From Heliocidaris erythrogramma (lineage: Eukaryota > Echinodermata > Echinoidea > Camarodonta > Echinometridae), in NCBI GenBank assembly GCA_025617745.1, contig CM046853.1, positions 5,886,873 through 5,950,872 on the forward strand: a stretch of DNA of 64,000 nucleotides, given 5' to 3'. Shown one piece after another: positions 12,562 through 21,512 of the stretch. The notes below the pieces were generated by a model. It searched no databases, was not told the origin of the DNA, and worked only from the letters and a program-made list of their open reading frames with translations. The translations under genes were made by a program, and so were the position numbers. Position 1 is the first letter of the stretch; every line of letters begins with the position of its first letter.

Positions 12562-13740
12562 CGCAGTACAGTATATTCAAATAGTTGCTGCGCTATACAA
12601 ATTAATCTTCTTCTTCTTCTTCTTATTATTATTATTATGTCTGTACTGGCATAAAATGAGCAAAGCTGCAGTAGCTTTTGACTTAACATTCTAGATTTTC
12701 TAGATTTACACCGCTAAAAAGTATGATTATTTCGATTTATATTTGGAATTACCATTTTACGTAACAAACTTGATTTCACTTTATTACTTTTCTATGTTTT
12801 AGGAGTTTCTTAGGCCCTGTGGTTGGAGGAGTACTGAAAGACATTGTAGGTTTTAACTGGGCCTCTACATATATTGCTGCATCTTGTTTTTCTATTATCA
12901 TCATCTATGGGGCATTCTGTATATGGGAGTACCAGTGGGGTAAAGGGTGAGTGAGATGGTATTATCTTTATAGGTACAATCATATACTGGAGCATCTAAA
13001 GGGAAAATATGTGAGATTGACTTGAAATGTGGAACTGGACCTAGATAGCACACAGATGTTTTTGTGAATTTAGAACCTTGGTTGTATCAAAGTGTTTTTA
13101 TCTTTACAAAAGATGTTTACAGACAGCGGTACTAGATGTTGCCCTCATTTTAGCTACGTAAAGATTCTATCCTGGTAGCTTGGAGATATGCCAAATTTTT
13201 TGGAGGATCCACAGTCCTTTTATTTTTATGTCCTTGAGTTGAGGCTGTGTTTGTACAGTTCAAGTTAAGGTTACTTGTTTGGCCTAATTTCTTACTCTCT
13301 TTATATCTGACCTTGTTGATAAACAGTATTGCCTATCTTACCCTGTAAGAACAATCACATTTATACTAACCTGCACATAATCTTTTATTTTTATAACGAT
13401 ACCTGTGGACTAATTTTTCATTGATTGAATTTTCCCTTGATGACAACAAATAGTCATTTGCCTACATTCTTTGTCTATACCTTTCAGACGAAGGAAACCT
13501 TGGCGATATTTTGGAGAGCCGGAGAAAGATGAGAATGAGAATCTATCGGACACAGAGTCATTACAGGGCAATCATGTATCCAGTGTTTACCCAGAGAATG
13601 TAGTCGTCAATGCTGATATCCATCCTGTCCCTACACATTGCTACATTGATGATTGCATGGTTGGTATAGAGAACTGCACAGAGAATGGTCCATGGATTGA
13701 TAGGTCTTCTGATAAAGAACCTCTCATTATCAATGCATAG
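745..13740 (+). CDS. SLC18B1: SLC18B1-like vesicular polyamine transporter (MFS), 12 exons, 5' end missing
   Basis: Coding exons: 745-840, 2550-2623, 3945-4092, 5528-5596, 6286-6373, 6896-7038, 9588-9686, 10149-10240, 11120-11215, 11738-11812, 12803-12946, 13488-13740. All junctions are GT-AG, phases agree throughout, and they join into 458 residues plus stop. SLC18B1 is a proton-coupled vesicular polyamine exchanger of the major facilitator superfamily. The call rests on co-linear similarity to SLC18B1 as I remember it: AQKKG before TM2, a TM4 segment rich in Ala/Ser/Thr, LETFSGLGLMIGPALGG in TM5, and SFLGPVVGGVLKD in TM11. About 55 N-terminal residues including TM1 must lie upstream of the window, since vertebrate proteins are about 456 residues. 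Unusual: an 80-residue hydrophilic, acidic C-terminal tail ending in DKEPLIINA. SLC18 paralogues such as VMAT/VAChT are less likely. Confidence 0.9.
1304..1392. repeat. short foldback element, copy 1 (GAGCCAGAAGGG family)
   Basis: Two arms of about 33 bases (1305-1337 and 1359-1391) are reverse complements apart from a few mismatches, separated by about 21 bases. The arm core is GGAGCCAGAAGGGC. Related copies occur at 4242-4346 and, degraded, at 13838-13915. Confidence 0.8.
2374..2407. repeat. (TTA)n microsatellite
   Basis: About ten uninterrupted TTA units inside an SLC18B1 intron. Confidence 0.9.
2550..2623 (+). CDS. SLC18B1: SLC18B1-like exon b
   Basis: 24 codons plus two bases: VTVIGPRFLFFGGTFLG and on into TM3. 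It includes the loop between TM2 and TM3, where MFS proteins carry motif A; here the basic residue is in GPR. Acceptor CCAATAG, donor GTGAGT. Confidence 0.87.
3126..3757. mobile_element. inverted-repeat element flanked by TTAA
   Basis: The left arm from 3126 and the right arm ending at 3757 are imperfect reverse complements over roughly 200 bases each, starting AGGGGAATTA and ending TTAATTGTCCT. TTAA flanks both ends (3122-3125 and 3758-3761), the target preference of piggyBac-type elements. No ORF of transposase type is inside, so it is non-autonomous. The family call is inference from TTAA only. Confidence 0.65.
3945..4092 (+). CDS. SLC18B1: SLC18B1-like exon c (TM4)
   Basis: Residues 57-106, about GLLDGIEDTNTFIIFCFLLR and ending FPDNVAQMT. 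It holds the conserved R before a small-residue-rich TM4 (GASASITAGMTITAS), as in SLC18B1. Donor GTAAGT. Confidence 0.9.
4242..4346. repeat. short foldback element, copy 2 (GAGCCAGAAGGG family)
   Basis: Arms around 4270-4291 and 4309-4332 share the core GGAGCCAGAAGGGC with the copy at 1304-1392 and are imperfect reverse complements. It lies in the intron after exon c. Confidence 0.65.
5316..5381. repeat. (TA)n microsatellite
   Basis: Two TA runs separated by AAGCAACAA, the second of about 20 units, inside an SLC18B1 intron. Confidence 0.9.
5528..5596 (+). CDS. SLC18B1: SLC18B1-like exon d (TM5 motif C region)
   Basis: 23 codons, GFLETFSGLGLMIGPALGGV and LYK. The GxxxGPxxGG pattern is the MFS motif C typical of the drug/amine antiporter branch. 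Phase 0 at both ends. Confidence 0.9.
6286..6373 (+). CDS. SLC18B1: SLC18B1-like exon e (TM6)
   Basis: 29 codons plus one base: IGGYKLPFIVLGVLDLTVLF and on to IIPDI, a hydrophobic TM6. Acceptor TTTCAG, donor GTAAGA. Confidence 0.88.
6585..6820. repeat. (ATG)n/(GAT)n microsatellites
   Basis: Two trinucleotide tracts (about 6585-6632 and 6775-6818) lie just upstream of exon f. They create long Met/Ile-rich open frames on both strands that are not genes. Confidence 0.9.
6896..7038 (+). CDS. SLC18B1: SLC18B1-like exon f (central loop and TM7)
   Basis: Residues 159-206. A polar central loop (TPSKENAK) is followed by TM7 and FLDPTLSLHLKT. The FLDPTLS motif at the end of TM7 is shared with SLC18B1. 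Donor GTGAGT. Confidence 0.9.
9076..9103. repeat. (ATATC)n microsatellite
   Basis: About five TCATA/ATATC pentamers in the intron between exons f and g. Confidence 0.8.
9588..9686 (+). CDS. SLC18B1: SLC18B1-like exon g (TM8)
   Basis: 33 codons, FGVSTPVAGVLFLLIGGLYA and on to WGYLADKQ. The GxLADK end is the C-domain counterpart of motif A. Acceptor TTTACAG, donor GTATGC. Confidence 0.9.
10149..10240 (+). CDS. SLC18B1: SLC18B1-like exon h (TM9)
   Basis: 30 codons plus two bases: GRTRLMTLIGFFMMGASFLL and VGPSPLLHLP. The GPxPxL signature after TM9 matches SLC18B1. Donor GTAAGT. Confidence 0.88.
10329..10381. repeat. (ATGTC)n microsatellite
   Basis: About ten pentamers of the ATGTC type, one with a C and one with an A substitution. 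Confidence 0.9.
11120..11215 (+). CDS. SLC18B1: SLC18B1-like exon i (TM10)
   Basis: Residues 270-301: NHLWIVIVSLSVCGISIGCA and CMPIFLDMMVSA, one membrane segment. Acceptor TTGCAG, donor GTAAAT. Confidence 0.86.
11738..11812 (+). CDS. SLC18B1: SLC18B1-like exon j
   Basis: About 25 codons: RWYGFPDDMATNGLVSGVFS and GCFSLG, entering TM11. The acceptor follows a 15-T tract; donor GTGAGT. Confidence 0.86.
11876..12060. mobile_element. MITE with pogo/Tigger-like termini
   Basis: The left end ACAGTCAAACCTGCTTTA and right end ACAGGTTTCACTGTA form imperfect terminal inverted repeats. The interior repeats TAAAGACCAC several times on both strands. Such CAGT(G/C)AAACCT termini are typical of pogo-like MITEs; no transposase is present. 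Confidence 0.65.
12533..12640. repeat. microsatellite cluster (TA)n, (TTC)n, (TTA)n
   Basis: A TA run near 12533-12553 and TTC/TTA runs near 12607-12637 bracket GCGCAGTACAG and GCTGCGCTATACAAAT, a pattern like the 3' domain of tRNA-type SINEs ending in trinucleotide repeats. Confidence 0.6.
12803..12946 (+). CDS. SLC18B1: SLC18B1-like exon k (TM11-TM12)
   Basis: Residues 327-374: GSFLGPVVGGVLKDIVGFNW, then TM12 ending WEYQWGKG. The GPxxGG motif mirrors that in TM5. Donor GTGAGT. Confidence 0.9.
13488..13740 (+). CDS. SLC18B1: SLC18B1-like terminal exon, long cytosolic tail
   Basis: Residues 375-458 and TAG. The segment is hydrophilic and acidic (EKDENENLSDTESLQG) with no membrane helix, and ends SSDKEPLIINA, which contains an acidic di-leucine-type motif (DKEPLI). 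Vertebrate SLC18B1 has a much shorter tail, so this is a lineage feature or a long isoform. Reading frame and splice phase fit the preceding exon. Confidence 0.85.
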
Positions 13741-13813
13741 ACAGTGTCCACCCTGAAGCTGCAACTGAGCTCCACTTGCCAAAAGACAGCTTCAGAGAAA
13801 GATATTGTATTTG

Positions 13814-13819
13814 AATAAA
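13814..13819 (+). terminator. candidate polyadenylation signal of SLC18B1-like gene
   Basis: AATAAA lies 74 bases after the stop codon, in the context TTGAATAAAAATC. It is the first canonical hexamer downstream of the gene, but later ones exist (for example near 19830), so a longer 3' UTR is possible. Confidence 0.4.
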
Positions 13820-13837
13820 AATCTTCCATTCATTGTA

Positions 13838-13915
13838 TTGCCTGTTGAGAGCGAAAAAGTTGTTAACTCTGTTTAAAATCATAAATTAATGCCCTACTGG
13901 CTCTCAAATTGCAAA
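13838..13915. repeat. short foldback element, degraded copy 3
   Basis: The right arm keeps TTAATGCCCTACTGGCTCTC. The left arm (GTTGAGAGCGAAAAAG) is diverged. It overlaps the presumed 3' UTR just after the SLC18B1 polyadenylation signal. Confidence 0.5.
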
Positions 13916-13974
13916 TTGTAAAGCAAATTAGAACAACCATTCTGAATGGTTCAGGGTCTGCCCATTCAAGAAGA

Positions 13975-14056
13975 TGCGCTTGCAACAATGATTTTGATTG
14001 GTCAGTACCGATCAGTTGCAACTTGCAATCAATCGCAACTTTCTTGCAACACCCCA
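13975..14056. repeat. partial copy of TTGCAACACCCC-ended element
   Basis: Shares GCAACTTTCTTGCAACACCC with the right end of the element at 16441-17028, including the preceding TTGCAATCAATCGCAAC. The matching left end is not seen here. Confidence 0.55.
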
Positions 14057-15298
14057 TAGGACAATCAAGAGAACAATTAAATTAGAACGTGACATGTTCA
14101 AAATTAGATAATAATTTCTCCAGCCATCTTACAATTTTTTGTAGTCCTTTGACAGTCAGTGATATAGTCGACAATGAATATTTCTTTCTTTCCTCACTGC
14201 CAAGCTATCTTTACCATAATTATGAGATCTTTCGTAGGATTAATTCTTAAGTAAAGATTTTCTTTCCTGAATGTAATATCGATGAATATACAAAGGTTCT
14301 CAATTAAAAATTCATACCCAAAATATACTGAAAAAAACCTGAGAAACTTTGGTGACTTTTCATCAACCACCCTTTTGCAGCGAGAATTGCAATTACAAAA
14401 ATAATTAAAAACCGTGATGCTCATTAAATAACTTTTGCACTTCTTGATTAATTACAAAATTTGTGGTATTTTTGGTATTTTTTCCATACTGATACATTGA
14501 TAATTTATAAGCCTACTTTGTAAATATAAAGCGAATTTTTTTTTTAAAAGAAAGGAATATGTGTTAAGTGGTACCGAGTTCGTGACATCCTGTAGACCTT
14601 GATGCAATAATAGACTTCCTTGGGGATGTGGTATAGGAAATGAGAGGAAGGGACATCATTAGAGATAACAAAATACCACATACTTTAACCAGGTGCTTAT
14701 GTTCTTGGTATTAGCTGAATTTAGACGGTGCTTCTGAGAATCTAAGGAAAGAGAGAAAGTATTCGGAATATCAGATTTTTTATTGAATACACAGTGGGTT
14801 GTCTCTAAGGTCACAGTCTACAGAATTTAAGTGAATATACAGTCTTTTTTATATTCCTGTTCAAGGTATTTGACATTTAGGCTTGTTCACATATGACGTG
14901 CTAAACTGCCTCGCAAACCGCTGTGGTGAAAAGTGAAAATTATTTCACATGTAAATGAATGGCAAGTGGGAGTTTGAAAAAAGAATGTTACAAATGCCAC
15001 ATGTGTGTTTTGCAAGATGCAGAAACCTGTGAAGCGTGCTACGCTTACGTCATTTATTTTATCGTGGCCGCATCTTAGCATTGCGCTGCATGATGTGTGA
15101 ATTGGGCTTTAGAGTGGTTATATAGTGTCTGCTTAAAAATTATATTGATAACATCTCCAGCAGGTCACATTTTTCTCATTTTATGGAAAGAATTAAAAAG
15201 CTGTGATATAGTCCTCTTATTTTTTGTTCACCTGTGATATATTTCCTCTGAAAGTATGATATACAGGTATACAGTCTCTGCTACTGTACATCAACCTG

Positions 15299-15534
15299 TG
15301 AGCTTGATCGGTTAAGAGTAGGCATTTTGTCTGTTCGCGACATCAAATATTTTATGGATTATAATTTTGGTAGGCGACCATAGCACCAAAATTTTGTCAA
15401 ATTTCAGCACCATTAGTGATGCCCTTCACAATGGAACATAAAATAGCTCTCTGCAATTAAATACGTGTTATCTACAGGCCTTCAAACTTTAAAAATGTGT
15501 CAAATGTCTGTCCATGACTAACCGATCAGGCTCA
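15299..15534. mobile_element. MITE, 236 bp
   Basis: The left end TGAGCTTGATCGGTTA and right end TAACCGATCAGGCTCA are terminal inverted repeats, with weaker complementarity continuing inward (GTCTG near both arms). No ORF. Family not recognised. Confidence 0.65.
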
Positions 15535-16440
15535 TTTACATTTATAATTGTATTGTAATACATTTTTAAACTGAATATGAAATGGCAATATCAGCCAGAA
15601 TGTAAATCTTGATAACAAATTTTTATTTTTTTAATTATTAAGTACATACATAGTATGCTGATATATATGTATATACATGTATTACATTTTTAAAATAATT
15701 TTTTTGCAAATGAATATACGACTGACAATGTAAAATCAAATTGATCATGTGATCAGTATAATTTATGTAGAGTTATTTTTGCTCATTTATTATAGCAATC
15801 ATATTTTAAGAGACCTTATATATGTGCATGTCGATCATCTAAGACTGTAACGAGGTAATGTTTAGTTTTGGTAAGCTCTCAAAAACTTTTCACTAGATTT
15901 ATTGGATTTTTGTTGATAAATAGCAAGATACTACCAATACAAAGATGCTGTAAAAAATTTCATGTCCTAAAGTGGCATATTATACAAATGAGAGGCAAGA
16001 AATAATTTAGGTGCCGGGTCAGGGATATAAACTCCCAACAACTTCAGCTTGCACTATACACCATACACACGTTCAAAACCTACACAGTGATACACATATC
16101 TCTGTTCCAAGCCTCAAGTTTGTTGTGCGGGGACCCATTGGGGTGGAAAGATCCTAGCATAGGGCAGTATATTGCTGTGATCCAGCATTCCATACATATA
16201 TTTACGGTAAAATTCACTGGAAATAATTCATGGAATGCCAAATGATCTTGTACAAACAGCTTTTGATCCATAGAAAACAACATGAGAATATAGTTAACCC
16301 ATTTCTTTCCAATTTCCTTTTTGCTACCAAACTGTACACAAGCTTTAAAATGAATAGATGAAAAGGTAGATGTATCTGTTTCAAAGAACAAACTATTGTT
16401 TGGTGTATTTTTATTCAAAATATAAAGCCTTATATAAAGA

Positions 16441-17028
16441 GGGTGTTGCAAGGAAGTTGCAATAATTCTCGCTACCCCAAATACGCAATTTCGCCAACAG
16501 ATGGCGTTTGTCATGCAAACCACGCATGCGCAGTGATGACAATATCCCGATTGGTTCGACAAGTGTTTGTCTTTTTGCATTGAAAATGTACACAGGTATT
16601 ACAAAAATCCTCGAGTTTGAGTATAAATTAACCGACATGTTTGAAAAGATACCATGATTTATTGAGACAATTGGTTGCATTTTCAAAATTTGAGTGGTTT
16701 ATGTCATGCGGTCCAAAAATTAAGCATTTTAGCACTCATTTTATTCATAAGCCGTAGGACCGGAAGTGAAGTTGACGAAGATGCGGACCATTTCCATGCA
16801 TAATATTGCCCTCTACGTCGAAAATTGCATATTTGAGGTAGCGAGAATTGCAAATCCCCCAAATCATTTCGGCAGCAGGTGGGTGTGTTGCCGGCTTCTT
16901 CTTAGTGACCTTCTTGGTGCTATCCTTCTCAGCCATCTTGGTAAACGTTGCGTCGCAATTGATTGCAAGTTCCATTTAAAATACATGTATCGTATTTGCA
17001 ATTGATTGCAACTTTCTTGCAACACCCC
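16441..17028. mobile_element. inverted-repeat element carrying a histone H1 fragment
   Basis: The left end GGGTGTTGCAAGGAAGTTGC pairs with the right end GCAACTTTCTTGCAACACCC. A second inverted pair (ATTCTCGCTACC..AAATA.GCAATTT at 16466-16492 and, reversed, about 16822-16849) lies further in. Between the right outer and inner arms sits about 110-140 bp that reads on the minus strand as the start of a histone H1. No transposase is present. Confidence 0.65.
16862..16936 (-). pseudogene. captured fragment of an echinoid-type histone H1 N-terminus
   Basis: Minus-strand reading from the ATG at 16936: MAEKDSTKKVTKKKPA then THPPAAEM, 24 residues, preceded by a good start context (ACCAAGATGG). The Lys-rich tail followed by HPPAAEM resembles what I remember of sea-urchin histone H1, particularly the cleavage-stage type; this needs a database check. 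After AAEM the frame runs straight into element sequence, so no globular domain is present and it cannot encode a working H1. It lies inside the right arm of an inverted-repeat element, which suggests gene-fragment capture. No introns, as expected for a histone source gene. Confidence 0.65.
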
Positions 17029-17090
17029 ATAATGCCTGCATTGTGATAGTGCAGTAGTGATTATAATAATAATTTTAACAAAACTCTATG

Positions 17091-17341
17091 GCCCGTATTC
17101 TGAACTCCGGTTTAACTTAAACTCCAGTCTAAGTTAAACCAGAGCTTTAATCAAAACTGACTAAAACCGTAAGTCCAGTCTAAATTTCTGTACAAAGTTA
17201 AGCCATACTAGACTGGAGTTTAAGTTAAACCGGATTTCAGAATGTAATTTTCCAAAACTATGGTTCAAAGGGCAGTTTTAGACTGAGTTTAAACCACACT
17301 TAGACCGCGGTTTAAGTTAAACCGGAGTTCAGAATACGGGC
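17091..17341. mobile_element. palindromic MITE, 251 bp, with 5-bp TSD
   Basis: Left end GCCCGTATTCTGAACTCCGG and right end CCGGAGTTCAGAATACGGGC are perfect reverse complements; complementarity continues into TTTAACTTAAAC. CTATG flanks both sides (17086-17090 and 17342-17346). An internal copy of the terminal motif (CCGGATTTCAGAAT near 17230) suggests a dimeric history. Confidence 0.8.
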
Positions 17342-18924
17342 CTATGACTTTAAAAGATAATGAAAGGGTATGGAAGGGCATATATACAAAGTGAAAGCGT
17401 CATATATGAGTAGATTAGTAGTTGATAATCTCAGGCTTCATGGTGCATTTATTTAAATGAATTTAACACTCACAGATACTGGTGCAATTTATTGTTTAAT
17501 TTATCAAATAGCATTTTGTATTCTTTATTTTGAAGAGATGTGATGTGGTGGTATTGAATATTATTTGTTGGCCATTTGTGAAAGAGATTGTAAACTTTTA
17601 ATTTCTTAAATTCCAATTGTATGCCAACTCTATATCCACGCATATTGTATACATCATCAACAGATAATTCTGATCATGAAAACCATGTATAATATTCATA
17701 TCATGCTGTGTAATTAATTCATGATGTATTTATTGATTTATTTAAGTAATTATGTCGGTTATAAAGCTTTTGCGTGAAAGGCACATGCAATCATCTCAAA
17801 ATGTTTGTACAGCTCCTTGTCAAAAAGCAGAGGTCCACATGTTTCCAAAAGTTAACTCCTACACTGGGTATATGCCCTGTCTAAACTTGATTTCAGTGAA
17901 GGAAATTTGTGAAAAGTCACTTCGACCTCGCTAAGTTTTTTCCTTTATTAGATTTTACTAAGACCTAGCGTCAGGTTTAACTGAGTTAGTAAAATGATAA
18001 GTCTGGAGGGTTAAGAGGGATTTAAAAGTACATTTGTGTATAAAGTTACCGTCTATATTTCCCCATCAGCTACCTTTTGTAATGTGAGCTGTGTGGAAGA
18101 TTAGGAAGCAGGTGGACTGTCGTTTTGTCTTCCCAATAAAAAAATATGAAAGAAAAATTATCCTATATACATGTATATGTTATATGTATTTTATAATCTG
18201 TATATATAAAATTGTAATCAATGCATTCTATATTCATTACAGTTGCAAGTATAATTCTTGTTCGTGAAAGCCTTGGACTTCTCCAATAGTTTTGAAATGG
18301 TAAAATATCTCAATTTTAAAACATTTAAAAATAACTACAAATGTAAGTTTTAATGAGATTGATTATTCCAAATTTAAGTACACATCTTTTTTTTTCTATT
18401 TGAAAGGGACCAAAAAAGTAACTATTTTGCAAATTTATTCTAGTTTGTTGCAATAATCAACATTTCATGGTAATGATCAGTGCAATAATTGCTTTTTACT
18501 ATGAATGTTGTAGTAGTAAATTCATTTTGTTCATATACTTGATCTGTTTGAGATTTGATTGATACATGTATGTACCTTACTATTGTTAGAAACTCTACAG
18601 TTAAGCTTTGAAGCAATAATCCTCTACAATGAATGATTGTATTCTGAGTTGTATAGGAATGCAAATCAAAAGAACAAAGAAAGTTAATGGTGAGATATGT
18701 TTGAGTAGTAAAATTTGTGTGAATTTGGATCTTACCTACAAAAAAAAAAACAGTAAAAAAAACCAACAGAGAAACCCACTTAAACAATGTTCTTGTGTAC
18801 GTTAGGGAAATGTAAACAGCAACAGATGACAGTCATCTGAAGAGAAAATTTGAAAATTTGAAAATATTGTTTTGATCAAAAAGCTAATTTTGTGATTGTT
18901 TACTGCCAAATACTTTTTATACTA

Positions 18925-19739
18925 CACTAAAGGAAAAAAGAAACTTATAAAAGTTCAAGAGATCACCAAATTAAATTCTCTGCATGGAAATGTACCAAAT
19001 TTGGATATAATGTTGATTCAATGCATGGCTTTAAATGACAGTCAATAACAAAAAGTTTTCTTCAATGCCACAAAAGAAATGTGCACTGAAGCAAAGGACT
19101 CTCTAATCCCCAAGTCACAAAGACAAACTGCAGCCTTGTACACCATATGCATGTCAATGAATGAAACAAAAGAATTTCAAAAGGGATTTGCAAGTTCATA
19201 TCCAAACAGATTAATAGCCAGCATGTCCACCTCTAGCTTGCTGGCAAGCTGTACACCGTCTTCGCATGCTTCCGATCAGATTCGCGATGGTAGCCTGGGG
19301 AACATTGTTCCATTCCTCTTGCAGTGCTGCAATGAGCGTCTCCCTATTGATGGGTTGATTGTCACGCCTTGACACACGTCGACCAAGCTCTTCCCAGAGA
19401 TGTTCAATTGGGGAAAGGTCTGGTGAACGGGCGCACCATGGCAGAACATCAATATCCTCTTGCTCGAGGGGTGCAAATCCCTTTTAAAATTCTTTTGTTT
19501 CATTCATTGACATGCATATGGTGTACAAGGCTGCAGTTTGTCTTTGTGACTTGGGGATTAGAGAGTCCTTTGCTTCAGTGCACATTTCTTTTGTGGCATT
19601 GAAGAAAACTTTTTGTTATTGACTGTCATTTAAAGCCATGCATTGAATCAACATTATATCCAAATTTGGTACATTTCCATGCAGAGAATTTAATTTGGTG
19701 ATCTCTTGAACTTTTATAAGTTTCTTTTTTCCTTTAGTG
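18925..19739. mobile_element. Tc1-like element with 265-bp inverted terminal repeats
   Basis: The ends CACTAAAGG and CCTTTAGTG are flanked by TA (18923-18924 and 19740-19741), the Tc1/mariner target. Arms of about 265 bp (18925-19190 and 19480-19739) are near-identical reverse complements. The centre holds only the last part of a transposase on the minus strand. Such long arms are far beyond ordinary Tc1 ends, so this is a foldback-like deletion derivative. Confidence 0.85.
19211..19471 (-). pseudogene. Tc1-like transposase, C-terminal fragment
   Basis: The minus strand reads DIDVLPWCARSPDLSPIEHL, then WEELGRRV and about 55 more residues to a TAA at 19211-19213. The motif W.A.SPDL.PIEH.W is the region carrying the last catalytic acidic residue of IS630/Tc1 DDE transposases. 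No upstream DNA-binding domain or first catalytic Asp remains, because the inverted arm begins there. The surviving frame is open for about 87 codons, so the deletion may be fairly recent. Confidence 0.8.
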
Positions 19740-20401
19740 TATATACCTTGTGGTGTAGTATATATTGTACCTGGATGCTATGCATAGTTGTATGTATACT
19801 GCCTGTATTTTGCAGAATATATATTTGAGAAATAAATAACATAGAATATGCACTTTGTGTGACTGGACCCTGCTTCATATATAACTTATTAAGTAAGTTA
19901 TTTCCCTGATGGTGCTGTATCCAATTCAGTGCCTTCTAGAGTTTTCCAGTTGCTGATGTTAATTCAAAGTTGTAATATCAAAGTTTATCAAAAGTACATT
20001 GCCTTTCATGAAGATTTCACAACTTGTTGAAAAATCAATCACCCATATTCTTCCACTTGCTTGTATGAAAAACACATTCATGATGTAAAAAGGGTCCTTA
20101 TTCTAATAAAAGTGACATACCTGGGAATCTCGTTTCAGATTACTAATCTCCAAAATAAGAAAAAAGAAATCCAAAATATCCCATTCATTACACTAACTGA
20201 AATGCATGAACATGAAAACTTACAACCAGAACTGTCCATCAGTATATTTTTGGGGATAATAAACTGAAAATAATTGTACCAATTACTATTGGAAATATTT
20301 TACTCGGCTCTTGCATTATGAGCATTTACACCTAGAAGATGATTTCATTTTTAAAATAGACATGCCATTACATTTGGTAAGTTGCATTTGGACAGTCGTA
20401 T

Positions 20402-20596
20402 ACAGTGGAAACTCACTATAACAAGGACATTGGGACCATGAAAATTACCTTGTTATATCAGGAATCTCCTTATATCAGGGTAAAACAACATAAGAACATG
20501 AATACCAGGGACCAGCAAAATTACCTTGTATCAGGAATGTTGTTATATCAGGAATGTCGTTCTATCAGAGCTCTTTATAGCAAGTTTCCACTGTAG
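20402..20596. mobile_element. pogo-like MITE, about 195 bp
   Basis: The left end TACAGTGGAAACTCACTATA and right end TATAGCAAGTTTCCACTGTA are inverted repeats. The inside repeats TTATATCAGGAAT-like motifs. CAGTGGAAACT..TATAAC termini are typical of pogo/Tigger-derived MITEs, which use TA targets. Confidence 0.75.
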
Positions 20597-21419
20597 AAAT
20601 ACATTTTTTTCAAATAACAAATTAATAAATAAATTCTCAAGACAAGGTTTTTTTATTCTGTAAATTTAATTTCAATTTCCCTCTATATATTTTTACTCAA
20701 CAAATATACCCACTTCAAGGGGCAGTAAGACAGCATGATTGAGAGATAGTAACATCAAAAGGCAATACATACTTTAAATTCTGTTATTTATCAAAAGGAT
20801 TTGAAATAATGGAATGCAGATTACATGTGTATGCATTAAATAACAGATATATGACACACTTTTTTACAGCCTGAGTGGAACTGCACATGGATTTAATAAA
20901 AAACATAAATGGGTTTCAAGATTCAGAACAGCAAATCTGTATGAAATCTATTATTCGTTGTCAGCACATATACAAAATAATTATATTTATCTTGATTTAA
21001 TGACAGAAAAGGCTGATCCTAATCACTGATTACAACAATAACAATAACTATAAAATCAGCACCTACAGTGATGAATGTTTGGGGGGGGGGGGGGTTCAAC
21101 CTCACTGATTCACTGATGCAATAGGCACTGGCAAAACGGCAAACAAAGCGAGTGGGTCTGAAATGATTGGCTCACAGACTCCAATAATTCTATTTTAAAA
21201 AACTCTGTTGGAGGCTCGATGCATAAATTGATTGACCTGGAACACACATATCCAATACCTTTTGCAAATAAACTTGAGAACGATTTGTAATATAGTTGTT
21301 ACTGTAATTGGTGATGTGGGACCTTCCAGAGTTCAGATAGTTTATGGTTTTTACAGAGTAACCTGCTTGTTTCTTCATGTGCTTGGCTCTTGACAACCCC
21401 CCCCCCCCCCCCCCCCCCC

Positions 21420-21512
21420 TTTGGAGATGAGCTACTGGTATACACTAAGAATGCATTGATACTCCCTTTGGAGATGAGCTACTGGTATACACTAAGCATG
21501 CACTGATACAAA
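21420..21512. repeat. 47-bp tandem duplication after a poly-C tract
   Basis: The unit beginning TTGGAGATGAGCTACTGGTA occurs at 21421 and 21468 with two or three substitutions, directly after 23 consecutive C residues. Confidence 0.85.

Larger units (their letters stand above)
841..13487 (+). other. introns of SLC18B1-like gene
   Basis: Eleven introns of about 0.5-2.5 kb. They hold short foldback elements (1304-1392, 4242-4346), a TTAA-flanked inverted-repeat element (3126-3757), a pogo-like MITE (11876-12060), a SINE-like tail near 4830-4900, and the microsatellites listed separately. The largest intron (7039-9587) shows no further coding sequence. Confidence 0.6.
13741..20600. other. SLC18B1 3' flank and intergenic region
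   Basis: No host coding exon is recognisable. The interval holds the foldback remnant at 13838, inverted-repeat elements at 15299-15534, 16441-17028, 17091-17341, 18925-19739 and 20402-20596, and AT-rich unique-looking sequence. An imperfect inverted-repeat candidate (about 14880-15112, ends GGCTTGTTCACAT and ATGTGTGAATTGGGC) is weaker. Confidence 0.5.

Noticed and set aside
14880-15112. Possible hAT-type MITE with TTCACAT/ATGTGTGAA ends
   Set aside because: Terminal similarity is short and interrupted, and no target-site duplication is visible.
16080-16580. 166-codon open frame on the minus strand
   Set aside because: No recognisable family or splice context; its first third overlaps the inverted-repeat element at 16441. 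Could be an unspliced unknown, but unsupported.
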